From positions 1-48,529 of IMG/VR virus record IMGVR_UViG_3300043602_000059: 48,529 nt of DNA; one strand, given 5' to 3'. A program made the translations under genes and the position numbers. The notes below the pieces were generated by a model. That model was not told the origin of the DNA. It searched no databases and saw only the letters and a program-made list of their open reading frames with translations. Position 1 is the stretch's first letter; each line of letters opens with the position of its first letter. This document shows positions 20,141-29,641 of this stretch, piece by piece. The stretch comes from a virus.

Positions 20141-23100
20141 TTCGCTTTGCTCTACGCCGTTCCAGAGATTCGCGCTGCTTAAACTTCTTAGCCTCCTCAC
20201 CAAATCCAAGACCAGGCATAGCCCACCGACGTCCCGGTGACTGCGTGAAGGCTGCGAATGGGTCTGAAAGGGTCTTGGTGATGCCCCATTCTGGCAGAGG
20301 TGAGATGCCACCCAAGACTTCGGCATTACCTGTCAGCGATGCCCCGAAAAGGAACGGCAGCGCATATGGACCGGCAAAGGCCGATATCATGGCCATCTTC
20401 TCTTTGTCCTCCACCTTAGAACCAACCATTGCTCCCATGATGATTGCAGCAGCATACACGTCAGGATGCTTCTGCCACCGACTGATGCCCTGTATGAACT
20501 GATTGAACGGCGTCGTTCGGAATGGGACTAGCAGCTTGCCGACTGGGTTATTCAATCCCTTTATCGAAGAGAAAGCATTGGCACCAGTCAACATGAGTTC
20601 CTTTGCTTCCTTCTCACTCAGACCTGCACGCTTGAGCGACTCAATTCCAGCAAAGTCGGCTGCACCCATTATCCTACCGGGGACGTTGAGTTTGTTCACT
20701 CCCTGAACTAATGCTGGGTTGGCGTGTGATTTCCACCCGGTCTTAAAGTCTGAGGTAATGGCCTTGATGTTGGCAAGCACCTTGAGCGGCTTCAATGATC
20801 TACCTTCCAAAGCAGCAGCAAGATGTGCTCCCACGTTACCGGCCAGAGACTTGGGCAGGGCCAGTCCTGAGAGCATCGACGTCATACGCAGCGAGTTCCC
20901 AACTTCGAATGTCTTGTCAAAACCTGCCTTCAGCTGTGCCTTGGATGGGAGACCAAGAGCGCCAGTCTGAGAACCACCTACCTTCTTGAACCAGTCTTGC
21001 ACCTTGGACAGATGCGGATCATCAATCATATCTATATCTGGGTCAGGCAATTCGACTTTCCCCGTATCCAGGTAGTGGTTGATGATGTCTTCCTTCTCCA
21101 TCTTCAGCTTGCCGTAGGCGAGTTCTCGAATCTTGGCAGCGTCCTCGAGGACTTTATCTGAAATCTCTGGAAAGACCTTCTTGATGGTTCGGATAGCACC
21201 CTCATTCGTAGCTCTGATCGCGCGAATTACGTGGAGGGCTTTGACAGCACGAGCATTCTTTGGGTCCACTCTGAGTGCCGGATTCATCTCCTTGTAGACA
21301 CGGACGGCAGCTTGGTCAAGCTCACCCTGTTCACGTGCAGCAGGGACGCCCGCCTCAATCTTCGCCATTAGCTCTTTGTGGAACTTTGTTAACCGAGGAG
21401 ACCTGTCAGATGACTTGTCAACAGCCTTAGCCACCTTTGACGTGTCCACCTTCTCAAACATGTTCTGTATAGCTGTCTTGAGAGTGGTCGATTTGATGCC
21501 AGCAGCCTTGGCGATAGAAAGAAGCTTTGCTGGGTCATTCGTAATATCCTGCACCTCGGATACTGGAAGTGCCCCCAACTTCGCCATTACCAACTTGACA
21601 CGAGCGTTCTTGGTCTTTGGCAGTGTCGTCGCAGGAGCCTCTGCCTTCGGTTCAGGTAATGCACCACGAGCCGCCAATGCAGCATTGAGTTCTGCTGCTG
21701 GATTGGGTGCCGCTGCTGCAACAGGCGCTGCGACTGGGGCTGCTGCTACGGGTGCAGGTGTAGGAGCAGCAGGGACCATCTCAGGCGCTTTGCCACCCCA
21801 GTGCGGCATCTCGATGTCGACGGTATCAGACCCCTCGGGTCCTAGCCCAGGAGCTTCCTTTGTGATCTTGAGCACCTTGAGTCGATACTCGTCAGCGATA
21901 CGATGTGCCTCTTTGAGGGAAACACCCAGCTGTTCAGCAAGACCCTCGTAGTTCGGTGCAATACCACCTCTTTCCCCACGCATCTGACGCTTTGCTCTCC
22001 CAAGTGCAGAGAAGAGGTCAACATGCAGCTTGTCGGGGAAAATAGCCCTCACAGCATCATGCACGCCACGGCCAATCCGCAGTATCCGGTCGGGCGTTGG
22101 CTTGCCGGGCACCTTCGGACGAACGAGCGGCTTGTCCGGCATGACAGCAACACGAGATGCTGCATCCCTGACTGGAGCTACTGGAGTCGGAAGGGCAGGT
22201 GCTGGTGTCGGCGCTGCTGGAGCCATGCGCGTAGTTGCAGGACCAGCATCAATGTTAGTGGGAGCAACTGGAGCAGGCGCAGCGGCAGCAGCTTCGGCTT
22301 GAACTGCTGCAATATCGTCAGGGTGTGACCCAGCTGGAGCACCATCTGAGTTTCGAATTATCTCCGCGTAGGAATGAATCTTGTCAGGGTCATGACCGAG
22401 GTCATCTAACGTAAACTCGCCACGGTCCACGATGAGCTGCATGTCGGCTTCGAGGTCTGGTGCCAATGACTCAATCGGAGGCTTCACCTCGGGGATGTTC
22501 GGAGGCTCAACAGCACCCAATGCAGAGACAGCCCTTGGAGTCGGAGGCGGCGCACCTTCAGCAACTACCGTTCGCCAGAAGTCGCTAGCTGGACGAGAGG
22601 CTCCGGGACCATCCACCGTTGTATTGGGAACCACCGGGTCTTGCAGCTGATGTGCAGCAAGGTCCATGCCCTCAGCACCCGGCTCCTGACGGAACTGCTG
22701 CCAGATACCAGCATCCTGCTCGAAGGGCTGTCCCGCAGAAGGTCCACGAGGACTAACAGGCGGCTGGAGCTGAAGGTCTTGTGCTGGTGTAGCAGCGAAC
22801 GGATCGGCCAGACTGTGCTCGCCTAGAACATCAGGTCCCTGCCCGAGTCCAGCAATGTCAATTCGGCCTCCACCTCCACCTCCGGGTGGTGGAGCGGGAG
22901 CACCAGCAGAGCCAGGCACGTAGTTCGGGTCAGACAGGTCGCCTATGCCTGATGGGCCAGCTTCGAATCGCGCGCCACCCCCAGGTGGAGGTGGAGGAGG
23001 ACCACCAGCTGGGCCAAGGAGACGAGCCGGATCGTCAATAGGCTTCAAGGTGAATGACCCATCGACAACTTCCGGACGCATACTCATAGCGTCCAAGTCA

Positions 23101-23726
23101 CCCTTACCACCCCACACGCCGAGCGCACCAAGACCCATCTGAAGTGCTGCGTTACCGTAGTCTCCCCACGTTGCTTCGTCACCCTTCGACAAAGCATCGG
23201 CCATGTTGATGCCACCACCGCCAAGACCGATAGCGCCTTGAGCCATCTGGCCAGCGCCACCGAGCTTGCCGAGTGTAGTCAGACCAGCCTTTGCTCCACT
23301 ACCAAGGCCTGAGAGTCCAGCGTATCCACCAAGGGTCAGAGCGTTCAGGGTGAGATTGATATCACTGGTCTGGTCGTCGAGCATACTTCCAGCAAACTCT
23401 CCAACCCCTTGCGGCATGGGCACGTTGAAGCCCATAAAAGGCATAGAGAGTGGCTGACCTCCACTCGCCTTATAGGCATCCTTGAATTGGTCGCCCATGA
23501 AGGTGGAGTGAGGCTTGTTTCGAGCTGCCCACCAGTCCTCGACTTCGTCTGGTATATAGCTTCTGGCCCAATTCTTCAGACCACTATTCTCACTATCCCA
23601 TCTCTCACGAGAGCGATAGGAGTCAATTTCGTAGTCTGTAGGGTCACGTTCCTGACCCCAAGGCATGACCCCCGACTCACCAGTCGAAGGGTCTTCCCAA
23701 CGCCACGATTGTCCTGGAGGAGGCAT
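20115..23726 (-). CDS. Large internal virion (ejection) protein, 1203 aa
   Basis: The last and longest gene of the late operon. The N-terminus has WEDPSTGESGVMPWG and a Gly/Ala-rich segment. Residues about 230-560 are Pro/Ala/Gly-rich low complexity (runs of Pro, then repeated APAPVAP and PTPAPA). The rest is mainly helical, with Lys-rich helices and, near the C-terminus, hydrophobic segments (AAIIMGAMVG and ISAFAGPYALPFLFGAS) that could enter a membrane. Size, position after the tail genes and this composition fit the inner-core or ejection proteins of short-tailed phages, which form a DNA channel on infection. A lytic transglycosylase motif was not recognised. Assignment is by context. Confidence 0.65.
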   Translation of the reverse strand: MPPPGQSWRWEDPSTGESGVMPWGQERDPTDYEIDSYRSRERWDSENSGLKNWARSYIPDEVEDWWAARNKPHSTFMGDQFKDAYKASGGQPLSMPFMGFNVPMPQGVGEFAGSMLDDQTSDINLTLNALTLGGYAGLSGLGSGAKAGLTTLGKLGGAGQMAQGAIGLGGGGINMADALSKGDEATWGDYGNAALQMGLGALGVWGGKGDLDAMSMRPEVVDGSFTLKPIDDPARLLGPAGGPPPPPPGGGARFEAGPSGIGDLSDPNYVPGSAGAPAPPPGGGGGGRIDIAGLGQGPDVLGEHSLADPFAATPAQDLQLQPPVSPRGPSAGQPFEQDAGIWQQFRQEPGAEGMDLAAHQLQDPVVPNTTVDGPGASRPASDFWRTVVAEGAPPPTPRAVSALGAVEPPNIPEVKPPIESLAPDLEADMQLIVDRGEFTLDDLGHDPDKIHSYAEIIRNSDGAPAGSHPDDIAAVQAEAAAAAPAPVAPTNIDAGPATTRMAPAAPTPAPALPTPVAPVRDAASRVAVMPDKPLVRPKVPGKPTPDRILRIGRGVHDAVRAIFPDKLHVDLFSALGRAKRQMRGERGGIAPNYEGLAEQLGVSLKEAHRIADEYRLKVLKITKEAPGLGPEGSDTVDIEMPHWGGKAPEMVPAAPTPAPVAAAPVAAPVAAAAPNPAAELNAALAARGALPEPKAEAPATTLPKTKNARVKLVMAKLGALPVSEVQDITNDPAKLLSIAKAAGIKSTTLKTAIQNMFEKVDTSKVAKAVDKSSDRSPRLTKFHKELMAKIEAGVPAAREQGELDQAAVRVYKEMNPALRVDPKNARAVKALHVIRAIRATNEGAIRTIKKVFPEISDKVLEDAAKIRELAYGKLKMEKEDIINHYLDTGKVELPDPDIDMIDDPHLSKVQDWFKKVGGSQTGALGLPSKAQLKAGFDKTFEVGNSLRMTSMLSGLALPKSLAGNVGAHLAAALEGRSLKPLKVLANIKAITSDFKTGWKSHANPALVQGVNKLNVPGRIMGAADFAGIESLKRAGLSEKEAKELMLTGANAFSSIKGLNNPVGKLLVPFRTTPFNQFIQGISRWQKHPDVYAAAIIMGAMVGSKVEDKEKMAMISAFAGPYALPFLFGASLTGNAEVLGGISPLPEWGITKTLSDPFAAFTQSPGRRWAMPGLGFGEEAKKFKQRESLERRRAKRRAEAEASQ

Positions 23727-23728
23727 GG

Positions 23729-24880
23729 CTACTGTCTCCCTCCGATGTATTTACTACCGCCCCGACGGTCGTTCTGTGAAGGTCCAAAGTTCGGTAGTGG
23801 TCCAGGTGGGTTCGGATTGTAAGTTCCTCCGAAGTTCACCCCTCCACCACCGATGCCGCTGAGACGCCCTTGTGTTCGAGAAGTGGCTCGCTTCTCTGCT
23901 TCTTCGAGAATCGTCGCGCGGGTATCCGGGTCTACATTCGGGCCAATCTGCCACTGGTCGGAGTATTCGTTGTATGCGATGGTCCCCGGCGGATAGTCGT
24001 TCGCCATCGAACCGAGAGCATCCTTCTCAGCCCTCCCAATATCCGCAGCAGACACAACATCGCCCTTGTTGAGACCCTGATTGTCGAAGAAGGTTTGGTC
24101 ACGACGCCGCTCGATAGCGGATTCCGTATCCATCCTGCCGGTGTGAGCCCGATAGCCCTCGATACCTAGCTGGCCGCCTCGATACTTGTTGAGCGAGTTG
24201 GCTTCGTAGACGTCGAGGTTGTAGTCTCGATCACCCTTAGTCCTGTCGTAGCCAAACTTCTCTACGTTCAAGTTGTGACCAGCTTGGTCGACTTTGAGCT
24301 TGCCCGTGGCAATGAGGTAGTCCCTCTCGTCCTTGGTGAGATTTCTCTCGTAATCAAGGTAGTCCATTTGAGACTTACGACCCTCCAACAGAGCCTTCAC
24401 CCTATCGCTCTGACTTTCACGCTCCAAGCCGGCCGCTTCCTTGAGAGGCGCTGCCTGAGCGTAGTAGTTCTTCAGGGCAGTGTCATACTTCGACCTGTTC
24501 ATGCCCATTGCAGTCTCGACACCTTTGGCTGGGTCACGATATCCAACCGAGGCACCAGCAAGGCCCGATGCGATACGTTCAAGCCAGTTCGGCTTGTAAT
24601 CACCCGATTGCGGCGAAGTTTTCAGGTAGCTACGATATTCGTCCAGCGCCGGAGTCTTCCCGTAGGCAGACCTGAGGCTATCCATGAAGCCTCCACCACC
24701 GCCACTCTGGGGCTGCTCCTGTTGTCGGGCTTGACTTCTCCAGTTATCTAGAGAGTTCTCGCCGTATTGGTTCTGAGCACCGAAGTTGATGGAGCCAAAC
24801 CCCTCCTCATCCACCCTTGACCGATAGGATGGAAAGAATGAGTCTTGCTCGATATATGGGTCGCCGTATTGTCTTGGCAT
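23729..24880 (-). CDS. Internal virion protein, 383 aa
   Basis: Lies two bases upstream of the 1203-aa gene. The N-terminus is Gln/Ser/Gly-rich, the centre is a long charged helix (YERNLTKDERDYLIATG, then NVEKFGYDRTKGDRDYN), and the C-terminus is Gly/Pro/Asn-rich. With its two large neighbours it forms a block of three helical, low-complexity virion proteins, like the ejection-protein sets of podoviruses. No enzyme motif seen. Confidence 0.6.
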   Translation of the reverse strand: MPRQYGDPYIEQDSFFPSYRSRVDEEGFGSINFGAQNQYGENSLDNWRSQARQQEQPQSGGGGGFMDSLRSAYGKTPALDEYRSYLKTSPQSGDYKPNWLERIASGLAGASVGYRDPAKGVETAMGMNRSKYDTALKNYYAQAAPLKEAAGLERESQSDRVKALLEGRKSQMDYLDYERNLTKDERDYLIATGKLKVDQAGHNLNVEKFGYDRTKGDRDYNLDVYEANSLNKYRGGQLGIEGYRAHTGRMDTESAIERRRDQTFFDNQGLNKGDVVSAADIGRAEKDALGSMANDYPPGTIAYNEYSDQWQIGPNVDPDTRATILEEAEKRATSRTQGRLSGIGGGGVNFGGTYNPNPPGPLPNFGPSQNDRRGGSKYIGGRQ

Positions 24881-24882
24881 CG

Positions 24883-26322
24883 TTAGTTACCGCTGAAGTA
24901 GCGACTCATGTTATTCCAACCCTGCTGATTGGCACCTAGACCACCCGTCGCCGCCTTGGCCGCACCGCCACCCATACCAAGAGCACCGAGTCCAGTCATG
25001 GCACCTGCAGCCATACCAGCGACTCCGCTGATGTTCTGTAGGGCACTGCTATACGGGTTGTTCTGCATGTGTTGACTTGCAGCCTGTCCCTGCTCGTTCA
25101 TGCTCATGCCACGATTACCCAGCAGAGCCTGATTCCACATGTTGACTTCACCAGGTGTGGACCTGTAGAGGTCAGTCATGCCACCACCAGCATCCATCGT
25201 GTTGCCTGCCTCAAAGTTGGCAAGCCACTGGAGGTTTCGGGTCTGCGCTGCGTTGCTGGCCGAACGATTTGCAGCGTTTGCCCGAGCTGCCGCGGCCTCT
25301 CTGTCAGCAAGCCCTTCCAGACCTTTGGTGCCGAACTGGCGACCTTCCTGGATGAGGCCACCAAGTCCAAGCTCGCCCTGAGTCCAGCCTGATGATGCAG
25401 CAGTTCGATTCTGGGCGATGCTGTTGAGCATGTTGCCACGAGTATCGGCAGCTCCACCCATCCCTTTGAGCATGTTGCCAGTTCGGAGATTCTGGAGAAC
25501 TCCCTCAGCTTCAGCACCACCCTCAGCGCCCCACCGACGTCCTTCACGAATCTGCTCGTTCAGGCCAAGCTCGGTATCAAGGCTTTGCTCGCGCATGCCC
25601 TTTGCCTGGTCCCGAGCCAATCGAGCAGACATAGCAGCTGATGCAGCGGGATTGCCTCCCTGAATGCTCGCCATACGATTCTGCCCTTGTCGGACAGCAT
25701 CATAATAGGCTGGCATGGTCGAGTTGGAGCGCGCACGAAGGTCTGAGATTTGCTCGGGAGTGTAGCCGCCTGTCTTCTGGAATTCCTCAAAGACACCACC
25801 GCCACGCATCCGATTCATGTCGTCAGCGGAAAGGCCACCCGTCTTGCCCATCTCCTCGAACTGGCCGATGAGGGCTTCTTGCTTGGCTCGGTCTTCCGGT
25901 GACCAACCACCAGAACCTGCAATGTCCCGCATCCCTGCCATAGCCGCACGGATGGGTGCCGCATCGACTCCTCCGCCCTTACCGGAGAATTCGTTGTAGA
26001 GGCCTCTGACCCCACCGTATTGGCTTGGCTTGGGAGGTGCAGCGCCACTGCTTCCGCCGCTTCCGTTACTGCCACTTCCTGGACCTACCCCGATAGAGTT
26101 CAGGTAAGCAGTCCGCATGTTCGGGTCGATCCAGCCTGCTCCTTGACCAACTCGATTGAAGTTGTCAAAGGCTGCCTGCTGAATGTTGTTCGCAGCATTC
26201 ACAGCGCCCTGTTGCTGTGGCTGTGCGATAGCGTTGAAAGCGTCGGAGCCTTTTCGACCCCAGGCGCTCTGCTCTTGAATCATCCGATTCGTCTGAGCTT
26301 TTTCCTTGCCACCACTCGACAT
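24883..26322 (-). CDS. Internal virion protein, 479 aa
   Basis: First of the three probable ejection proteins. Ala/Gly/Met/Gln-rich with many Asn-Ala helices (NAANNIQQAAFDNFNRVGQG; AARANAANRSASNAAQTRN). Near the C-terminus AGAMTGLGALGMGGGAAKAA is a Gly/Ala-rich, membrane-active-like segment. No known domain. The low-complexity, easily unfolded composition fits a protein that passes through the portal. Confidence 0.6.
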   Translation of the reverse strand: MSSGGKEKAQTNRMIQEQSAWGRKGSDAFNAIAQPQQQGAVNAANNIQQAAFDNFNRVGQGAGWIDPNMRTAYLNSIGVGPGSGSNGSGGSSGAAPPKPSQYGGVRGLYNEFSGKGGGVDAAPIRAAMAGMRDIAGSGGWSPEDRAKQEALIGQFEEMGKTGGLSADDMNRMRGGGVFEEFQKTGGYTPEQISDLRARSNSTMPAYYDAVRQGQNRMASIQGGNPAASAAMSARLARDQAKGMREQSLDTELGLNEQIREGRRWGAEGGAEAEGVLQNLRTGNMLKGMGGAADTRGNMLNSIAQNRTAASSGWTQGELGLGGLIQEGRQFGTKGLEGLADREAAAARANAANRSASNAAQTRNLQWLANFEAGNTMDAGGGMTDLYRSTPGEVNMWNQALLGNRGMSMNEQGQAASQHMQNNPYSSALQNISGVAGMAAGAMTGLGALGMGGGAAKAATGGLGANQQGWNNMSRYFSGN

Positions 26323-26333
26323 GTCGTTTCCCC

Positions 26334-26477
26334 TTACCTAATCGGTAGCGCAGTAACGAGGATGGCCACGATGATGAACAGCACAGCTATCCAGAGTGGC
26401 ACCACGCCTGGCTTCAAAGCGTGCATCAGGAGTGCAGCGAGAGCACAGAGAATGAGGAGAATAGTCACCGTAAACAT
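26334..26477 (-). CDS. Two-helix membrane protein, possible holin, 47 aa
   Basis: ATG at 26477 overlaps the stop of the GNAT-like gene (TGATG), with AAGGAGG upstream. Two hydrophobic helices (VTILLILCALAALLMHAL and VVPLWIAVLFIIVAILV) are joined by a short KPG turn, and a single Arg lies at the end. Small two-helix proteins at this place in late operons are often holins or pinholins, which time lysis. No endolysin is adjacent, so the role stays open. The longer in-frame start at 26519 has no merit. Confidence 0.7.
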   Translation of the reverse strand: MFTVTILLILCALAALLMHALKPGVVPLWIAVLFIIVAILVTALPIR

Positions 26478-26920
26478 CACTCTACCTCCTTGATAAGATG
26501 CTCCCCGAGAACATCCCAAAATCCGTAGTGTTTCCGAAGCACGTCGGCGAAGTCCGGATCCTGAGTGCAGGCATGTATCTGGTCTATCCCTGCACGTTGC
26601 GCGCCCATGATTGCTACGGGCATTATCTCTTTGAAGGCGCGCGCTCGTTCCAGCTTTGACCTGTCATGGTCCATTACCATGTAAGTCTCAGCAAACACCC
26701 TTAGGTTGCCAAAGGCAATGAGTCCCTTGTCATCTTCAACAACGCAGGTGATGATTGACGGTTCCAACTGCGGCAACGAGAACTGATGTGAATGATGCTT
26801 CTTCCACAGCTCGTCAATCTTCGCCAGATCGCTCGGATGGTATCGCCTGACTACCAGTCCACTCTCTGTGCCGAGTTCGGCCCTATCAGCAGGTCTGGTG
26901 TCCGCTTGATTACTTTCCAT
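26477..26920 (-). CDS. GNAT-like acetyltransferase, 147 aa
   Basis: ATG 26920 with GGAG eight bases upstream; the gene overlaps the end of the methyltransferase gene by 70 bases. The sequence follows the GNAT layout: LVVRRYHPSDLAKIDELW, a central strand pair around CVVEDDKGLIAFGNLRV, a helix after LERARAFKEIM and an end with IDQIHACTQDPDFADVLRKHYGF. The usual Q/R-x-x-G-x-G/A loop is not clear, so activity is uncertain. GNAT-like proteins are frequent in phage structural operons. In this cassette it could acetylate the same protein the radical SAM enzyme modifies, but that is inference. Confidence 0.65.
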   Translation of the reverse strand: MESNQADTRPADRAELGTESGLVVRRYHPSDLAKIDELWKKHHSHQFSLPQLEPSIITCVVEDDKGLIAFGNLRVFAETYMVMDHDRSKLERARAFKEIMPVAIMGAQRAGIDQIHACTQDPDFADVLRKHYGFWDVLGEHLIKEVE

Positions 26921-28182
26921 CCTTCCATCTCCCCGTATGAGTAGAAGACCGTCGCCTTTGTCCAAGTTCTGAGGCGCTCCAGCAATTGCTCCTGATTGGG
27001 TGCCTCAATGAACCGCTGCACAGAGATAAAGGCCACATCGTATTTCCGGTCGAAAACACGAGGGTCGAATATGTTCATGCAGCGAACATTTGCAATCTTC
27101 TGGGCCTTCTTAAAGGCTTCGTCGTTCGACTCGATGCCATGCAGCTCAGATGCGATATCCTTGTAAATCTTCAACAGCTCGCCAGTGCCACATCCGAGGT
27201 CGATGATTGACTGGTCTTTGCAGTTCTGTGCTGCTGCAACCACGAGGTTGTGTGCTGCGACCATCGCTTCGAAACTACCAAAACCGTTCAAGGTCCAAGT
27301 ATCCTTATTTAGGAACTTGACCTTGGTTGTGTTGTTCCTGAAGGGGAATTCGTTACCTCTCGCACCTTCATTGGGATACAATGCCCCGTGCTGAAGAATG
27401 GTATTCTTGGTATACGTAGCGTCAGTGCGGCTAATGATGCGGCACACCGGCGTCACTATCTCAGCGATACCATGCAGCGCCGTCCACTTCACAGGCCACT
27501 GGAGAGCCTCACTGAGAGTGCGATACTCCTCAAAGAAGTTCGCCCTGATGAGTTTAGAAGCTCCCTCAACGTAAGTCCTCGTCGCCTCACACTTGAAGCT
27601 GCACGGAAGATGCGACACCCATCGCAGCCCGAGATGGCGTAAAGTGACATTGCAAGCCGGGTCGGGATGGATAGTGATGATACCTTCCCGTGGCTCGCCG
27701 GTATTTAGAGCCTGCGCCCAAGTAGTGTCGACTAGCTCTTTGGCCACCCAGGTATCTTTGAAGAATCGACGACAGCACTCAGGATATCCCAAGAGGACAC
27801 CGATTGCTTCATCGTCATGGACTTTCCAAGCTTCAGTCCACATGCTGGTGACTGCTGCTTTGCAGATGGCAACGCGATAGTCGAACGAAGCACCTTCGAC
27901 GTAAGCCGCAGTAGTGGACGCATAAGAACTAGGCCCCCTCCCCTGCTGTGCTAACACTAATGCCACAAGCCCGTAGGTGCTGGCCAGACGAGATACATCA
28001 GCCATACGTTCCGGAGGGACGACAAGCAATGCTCCAGCCTTGAAACCAGCACCTACGAGGTCAATCTCGATATTCTGCCACGAGCGAGACACCTGCTGAA
28101 AACGAGGTTCCCAGACATGACGTGCCTGTGGTGCCCATTGCAACCGAGTAAAATCTTCTAACCTGAACGAAGCCGTTTCCAT
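26851..28182 (-). CDS. Two-domain protein: Cys-motif domain (GYPECC) plus class I methyltransferase, 443 aa
   Basis: Starts in the stop of the radical SAM gene (TAATG at 28182). Residues 1-260 contain LGYPECCRRF (131-140) and HLPCSFKCEATRTYVEGAS (191-209). A GYPxCC plus PCSxxC pair is remembered from uncharacterised DUF483-type proteins and could bind a metal or Fe-S cluster. Residues 300-430 are a Rossmann methyltransferase, with motif I DLGCGTGE (328-335), acidic end of strand 2 (GIES) and strand 4 YDVAFISVQRF. The enzyme would transfer methyl from SAM. In this operon the likely target is a phage protein, perhaps an Asp or His side chain of the His-X-Asp repeat protein. Target and the function of the Cys domain are inference. 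Confidence 0.78.
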   Translation of the reverse strand: METASFRLEDFTRLQWAPQARHVWEPRFQQVSRSWQNIEIDLVGAGFKAGALLVVPPERMADVSRLASTYGLVALVLAQQGRGPSSYASTTAAYVEGASFDYRVAICKAAVTSMWTEAWKVHDDEAIGVLLGYPECCRRFFKDTWVAKELVDTTWAQALNTGEPREGIITIHPDPACNVTLRHLGLRWVSHLPCSFKCEATRTYVEGASKLIRANFFEEYRTLSEALQWPVKWTALHGIAEIVTPVCRIISRTDATYTKNTILQHGALYPNEGARGNEFPFRNNTTKVKFLNKDTWTLNGFGSFEAMVAAHNLVVAAAQNCKDQSIIDLGCGTGELLKIYKDIASELHGIESNDEAFKKAQKIANVRCMNIFDPRVFDRKYDVAFISVQRFIEAPNQEQLLERLRTWTKATVFYSYGEMEGWKVIKRTPDLLIGPNSAQRVDW

Positions 28183-29375
28183 TACGTCCTCACCTCTGCC
28201 ATTGCCTGAACACGACCGTCCGTATGGTCACCATGCGAGTCCCCATGCGGAGAATCAGCATGAGCTGAGCTTGGTCTGTTCGCGCTCAAAAATTGATGTT
28301 CCCATTTCTCTCGGTCAGGATGTAATGACCCCGGAGTTTCACCGAGGTCCAACATGACATTCTCGAAGTGCTCAAAGATAGCCATGATAACCTGACAATG
28401 CTCGGTCCGATTGCGCCAGTCACCGTCAAGACCAGTGCCAGGACACTCGCCCTTGCACATGAGGAAGAAGCGGCAACCCTTGCAACCACCATACTTGTAG
28501 GGCGTGTTGTAGAGCGCGTGTTGACGCTCAATACCAGCTACGTCAGCCTTGGTCCAATCGACTCCCATCTTATTGGTCCGGCCACAATTTGTCAGTTCAC
28601 CTTGGCCGTTGATACCTTGAACAGCAGGAGTTGTCAATACGTCGCAGGCATGCCAGACACAAACAGTATCCTCGCTTTTGCCTCGGAGCAGAGTGACGTA
28701 TTGGTCGAAGTTCGTAAACTTGAGATGGGTGAACTGCCTTCCGAGGGACATGAGCTGCTTCATACGTTCGATAAGGAGCGGCATATCGACGCGAAGCTTT
28801 GACGCCTTAGCTCCATCAACCTCTAGGTAGTGCAAATTCACCCATCTCAACCCTAGCTTGTCGAGCCGGAGGAACCAATCACAAAGCATCTGGAACGATT
28901 CCTCATCACAGTTACCCTTCCAAAGAGTCGTAATGAGGGATACCCCAATGCCCTCACGCATGAGCCGTTCGATATTTTCAGTAGTCTTTAGGGTAGTTGC
29001 CCTTGTCTCCTCTAAGGTGCCAGATGCACGAGCATCGGAGCACTGTAGTGGCCCATCACAGCTAATACCCACATGGGTAGCACACTGCTTGAATAGGTCA
29101 ATGTGGGCATCGGTAATGAGCGTTGCGTTTGTTTGGACACCAGTATGTCCATGTCGCTTGAATCCATACTCCAGAGCCTGCTTGACTCTAGCGAATGGCG
29201 CGAGGAGTGGCTCACCACCATGAAGGGAGAAAGCTCCTTCCTTGTCCAGAGCGGCGCGCACCTTCTCCCAGTCCCAAGGGACGTTGACGTTCTTCGCGTC
29301 ACGCATGGGATTCTCGTAGCAATACACGCAGCCTATATTGCACGCGACGCCGGAGGGATTCAGTTCGACGCTCAT
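28182..29375 (-). CDS. Radical SAM/SPASM maturase with His-X-Asp tail, 397 aa
   Basis: Radical SAM motif CNIGCVYCY (Cys12, 16, 19) and LHGGEPLL (51-58) define a SAM-cleaving 4Fe-4S enzyme. The C-terminal part carries a full SPASM pattern: Cys244-x14-Gly-x4-Cys264, then Cys298-x2-Cys301-x5-Cys307-x3-Cys311, then Cys327. SPASM enzymes modify ribosomal peptides or proteins. After the fold, residues 372-386 contain four His-X-Asp triplets (HAD, HGD, HGD, HTD), the motif that fills the protein encoded at 29642-30541. ATG at 29375 overlaps the preceding stop (ATGA). A maturase of that protein is the natural hypothesis. A recruiting or pseudo-substrate role for the tail is inference. Confidence 0.93.
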   Translation of the reverse strand: MSVELNPSGVACNIGCVYCYENPMRDAKNVNVPWDWEKVRAALDKEGAFSLHGGEPLLAPFARVKQALEYGFKRHGHTGVQTNATLITDAHIDLFKQCATHVGISCDGPLQCSDARASGTLEETRATTLKTTENIERLMREGIGVSLITTLWKGNCDEESFQMLCDWFLRLDKLGLRWVNLHYLEVDGAKASKLRVDMPLLIERMKQLMSLGRQFTHLKFTNFDQYVTLLRGKSEDTVCVWHACDVLTTPAVQGINGQGELTNCGRTNKMGVDWTKADVAGIERQHALYNTPYKYGGCKGCRFFLMCKGECPGTGLDGDWRNRTEHCQVIMAIFEHFENVMLDLGETPGSLHPDREKWEHQFLSANRPSSAHADSPHGDSHGDHTDGRVQAMAEVRT

Positions 29376-29632
29376 TCCCTTGTAATCTTGACGGTCGATG
29401 TGCCGCCGTTGACTCGAATGAAGCTTGCTGCAACAACTTCACCGGAAGGAAGATATCCTCCGGACCCTGCGGTGACGTTCCTCCCACCACTCATATCCAG
29501 ATTGTTGCTCAAATCGTATGAGGGTGATGTCCCAGCAGAAACATACAAGCGGCCACCCCCAGCTGGAAGTGCTCTGACGAGGTTATCCGCAATAGCATGC
29601 GGAATGTCGTAACTGAGAGTATACGTTGGCAT
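29372..29632 (-). CDS. Small protein in the modification cassette, 86 aa
   Basis: Lies between the His-X-Asp protein and the radical SAM gene and is coupled to the latter (ATGA). The sequence is Gly/Ser-rich and beta-like (RLYVSAGTSPSYDLSNNLDM, then VVAASFIRVNGG). No known family and no His-X-Asp motif. It could be a minor virion protein, an adaptor or a second substrate. Confidence 0.6.
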   Translation of the reverse strand: MPTYTLSYDIPHAIADNLVRALPAGGGRLYVSAGTSPSYDLSNNLDMSGGRNVTAGSGGYLPSGEVVAASFIRVNGGTSTVKITRE

Positions 29633-29641
29633 GTCAATCTC

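Noticed and set aside
20245-24751. Several plus-strand frames of 80-190 aa in the late arm
   Set aside because: All are antisense to long, well-composed minus-strand genes and are rich in Ser, Arg or Pro as expected of shadows.
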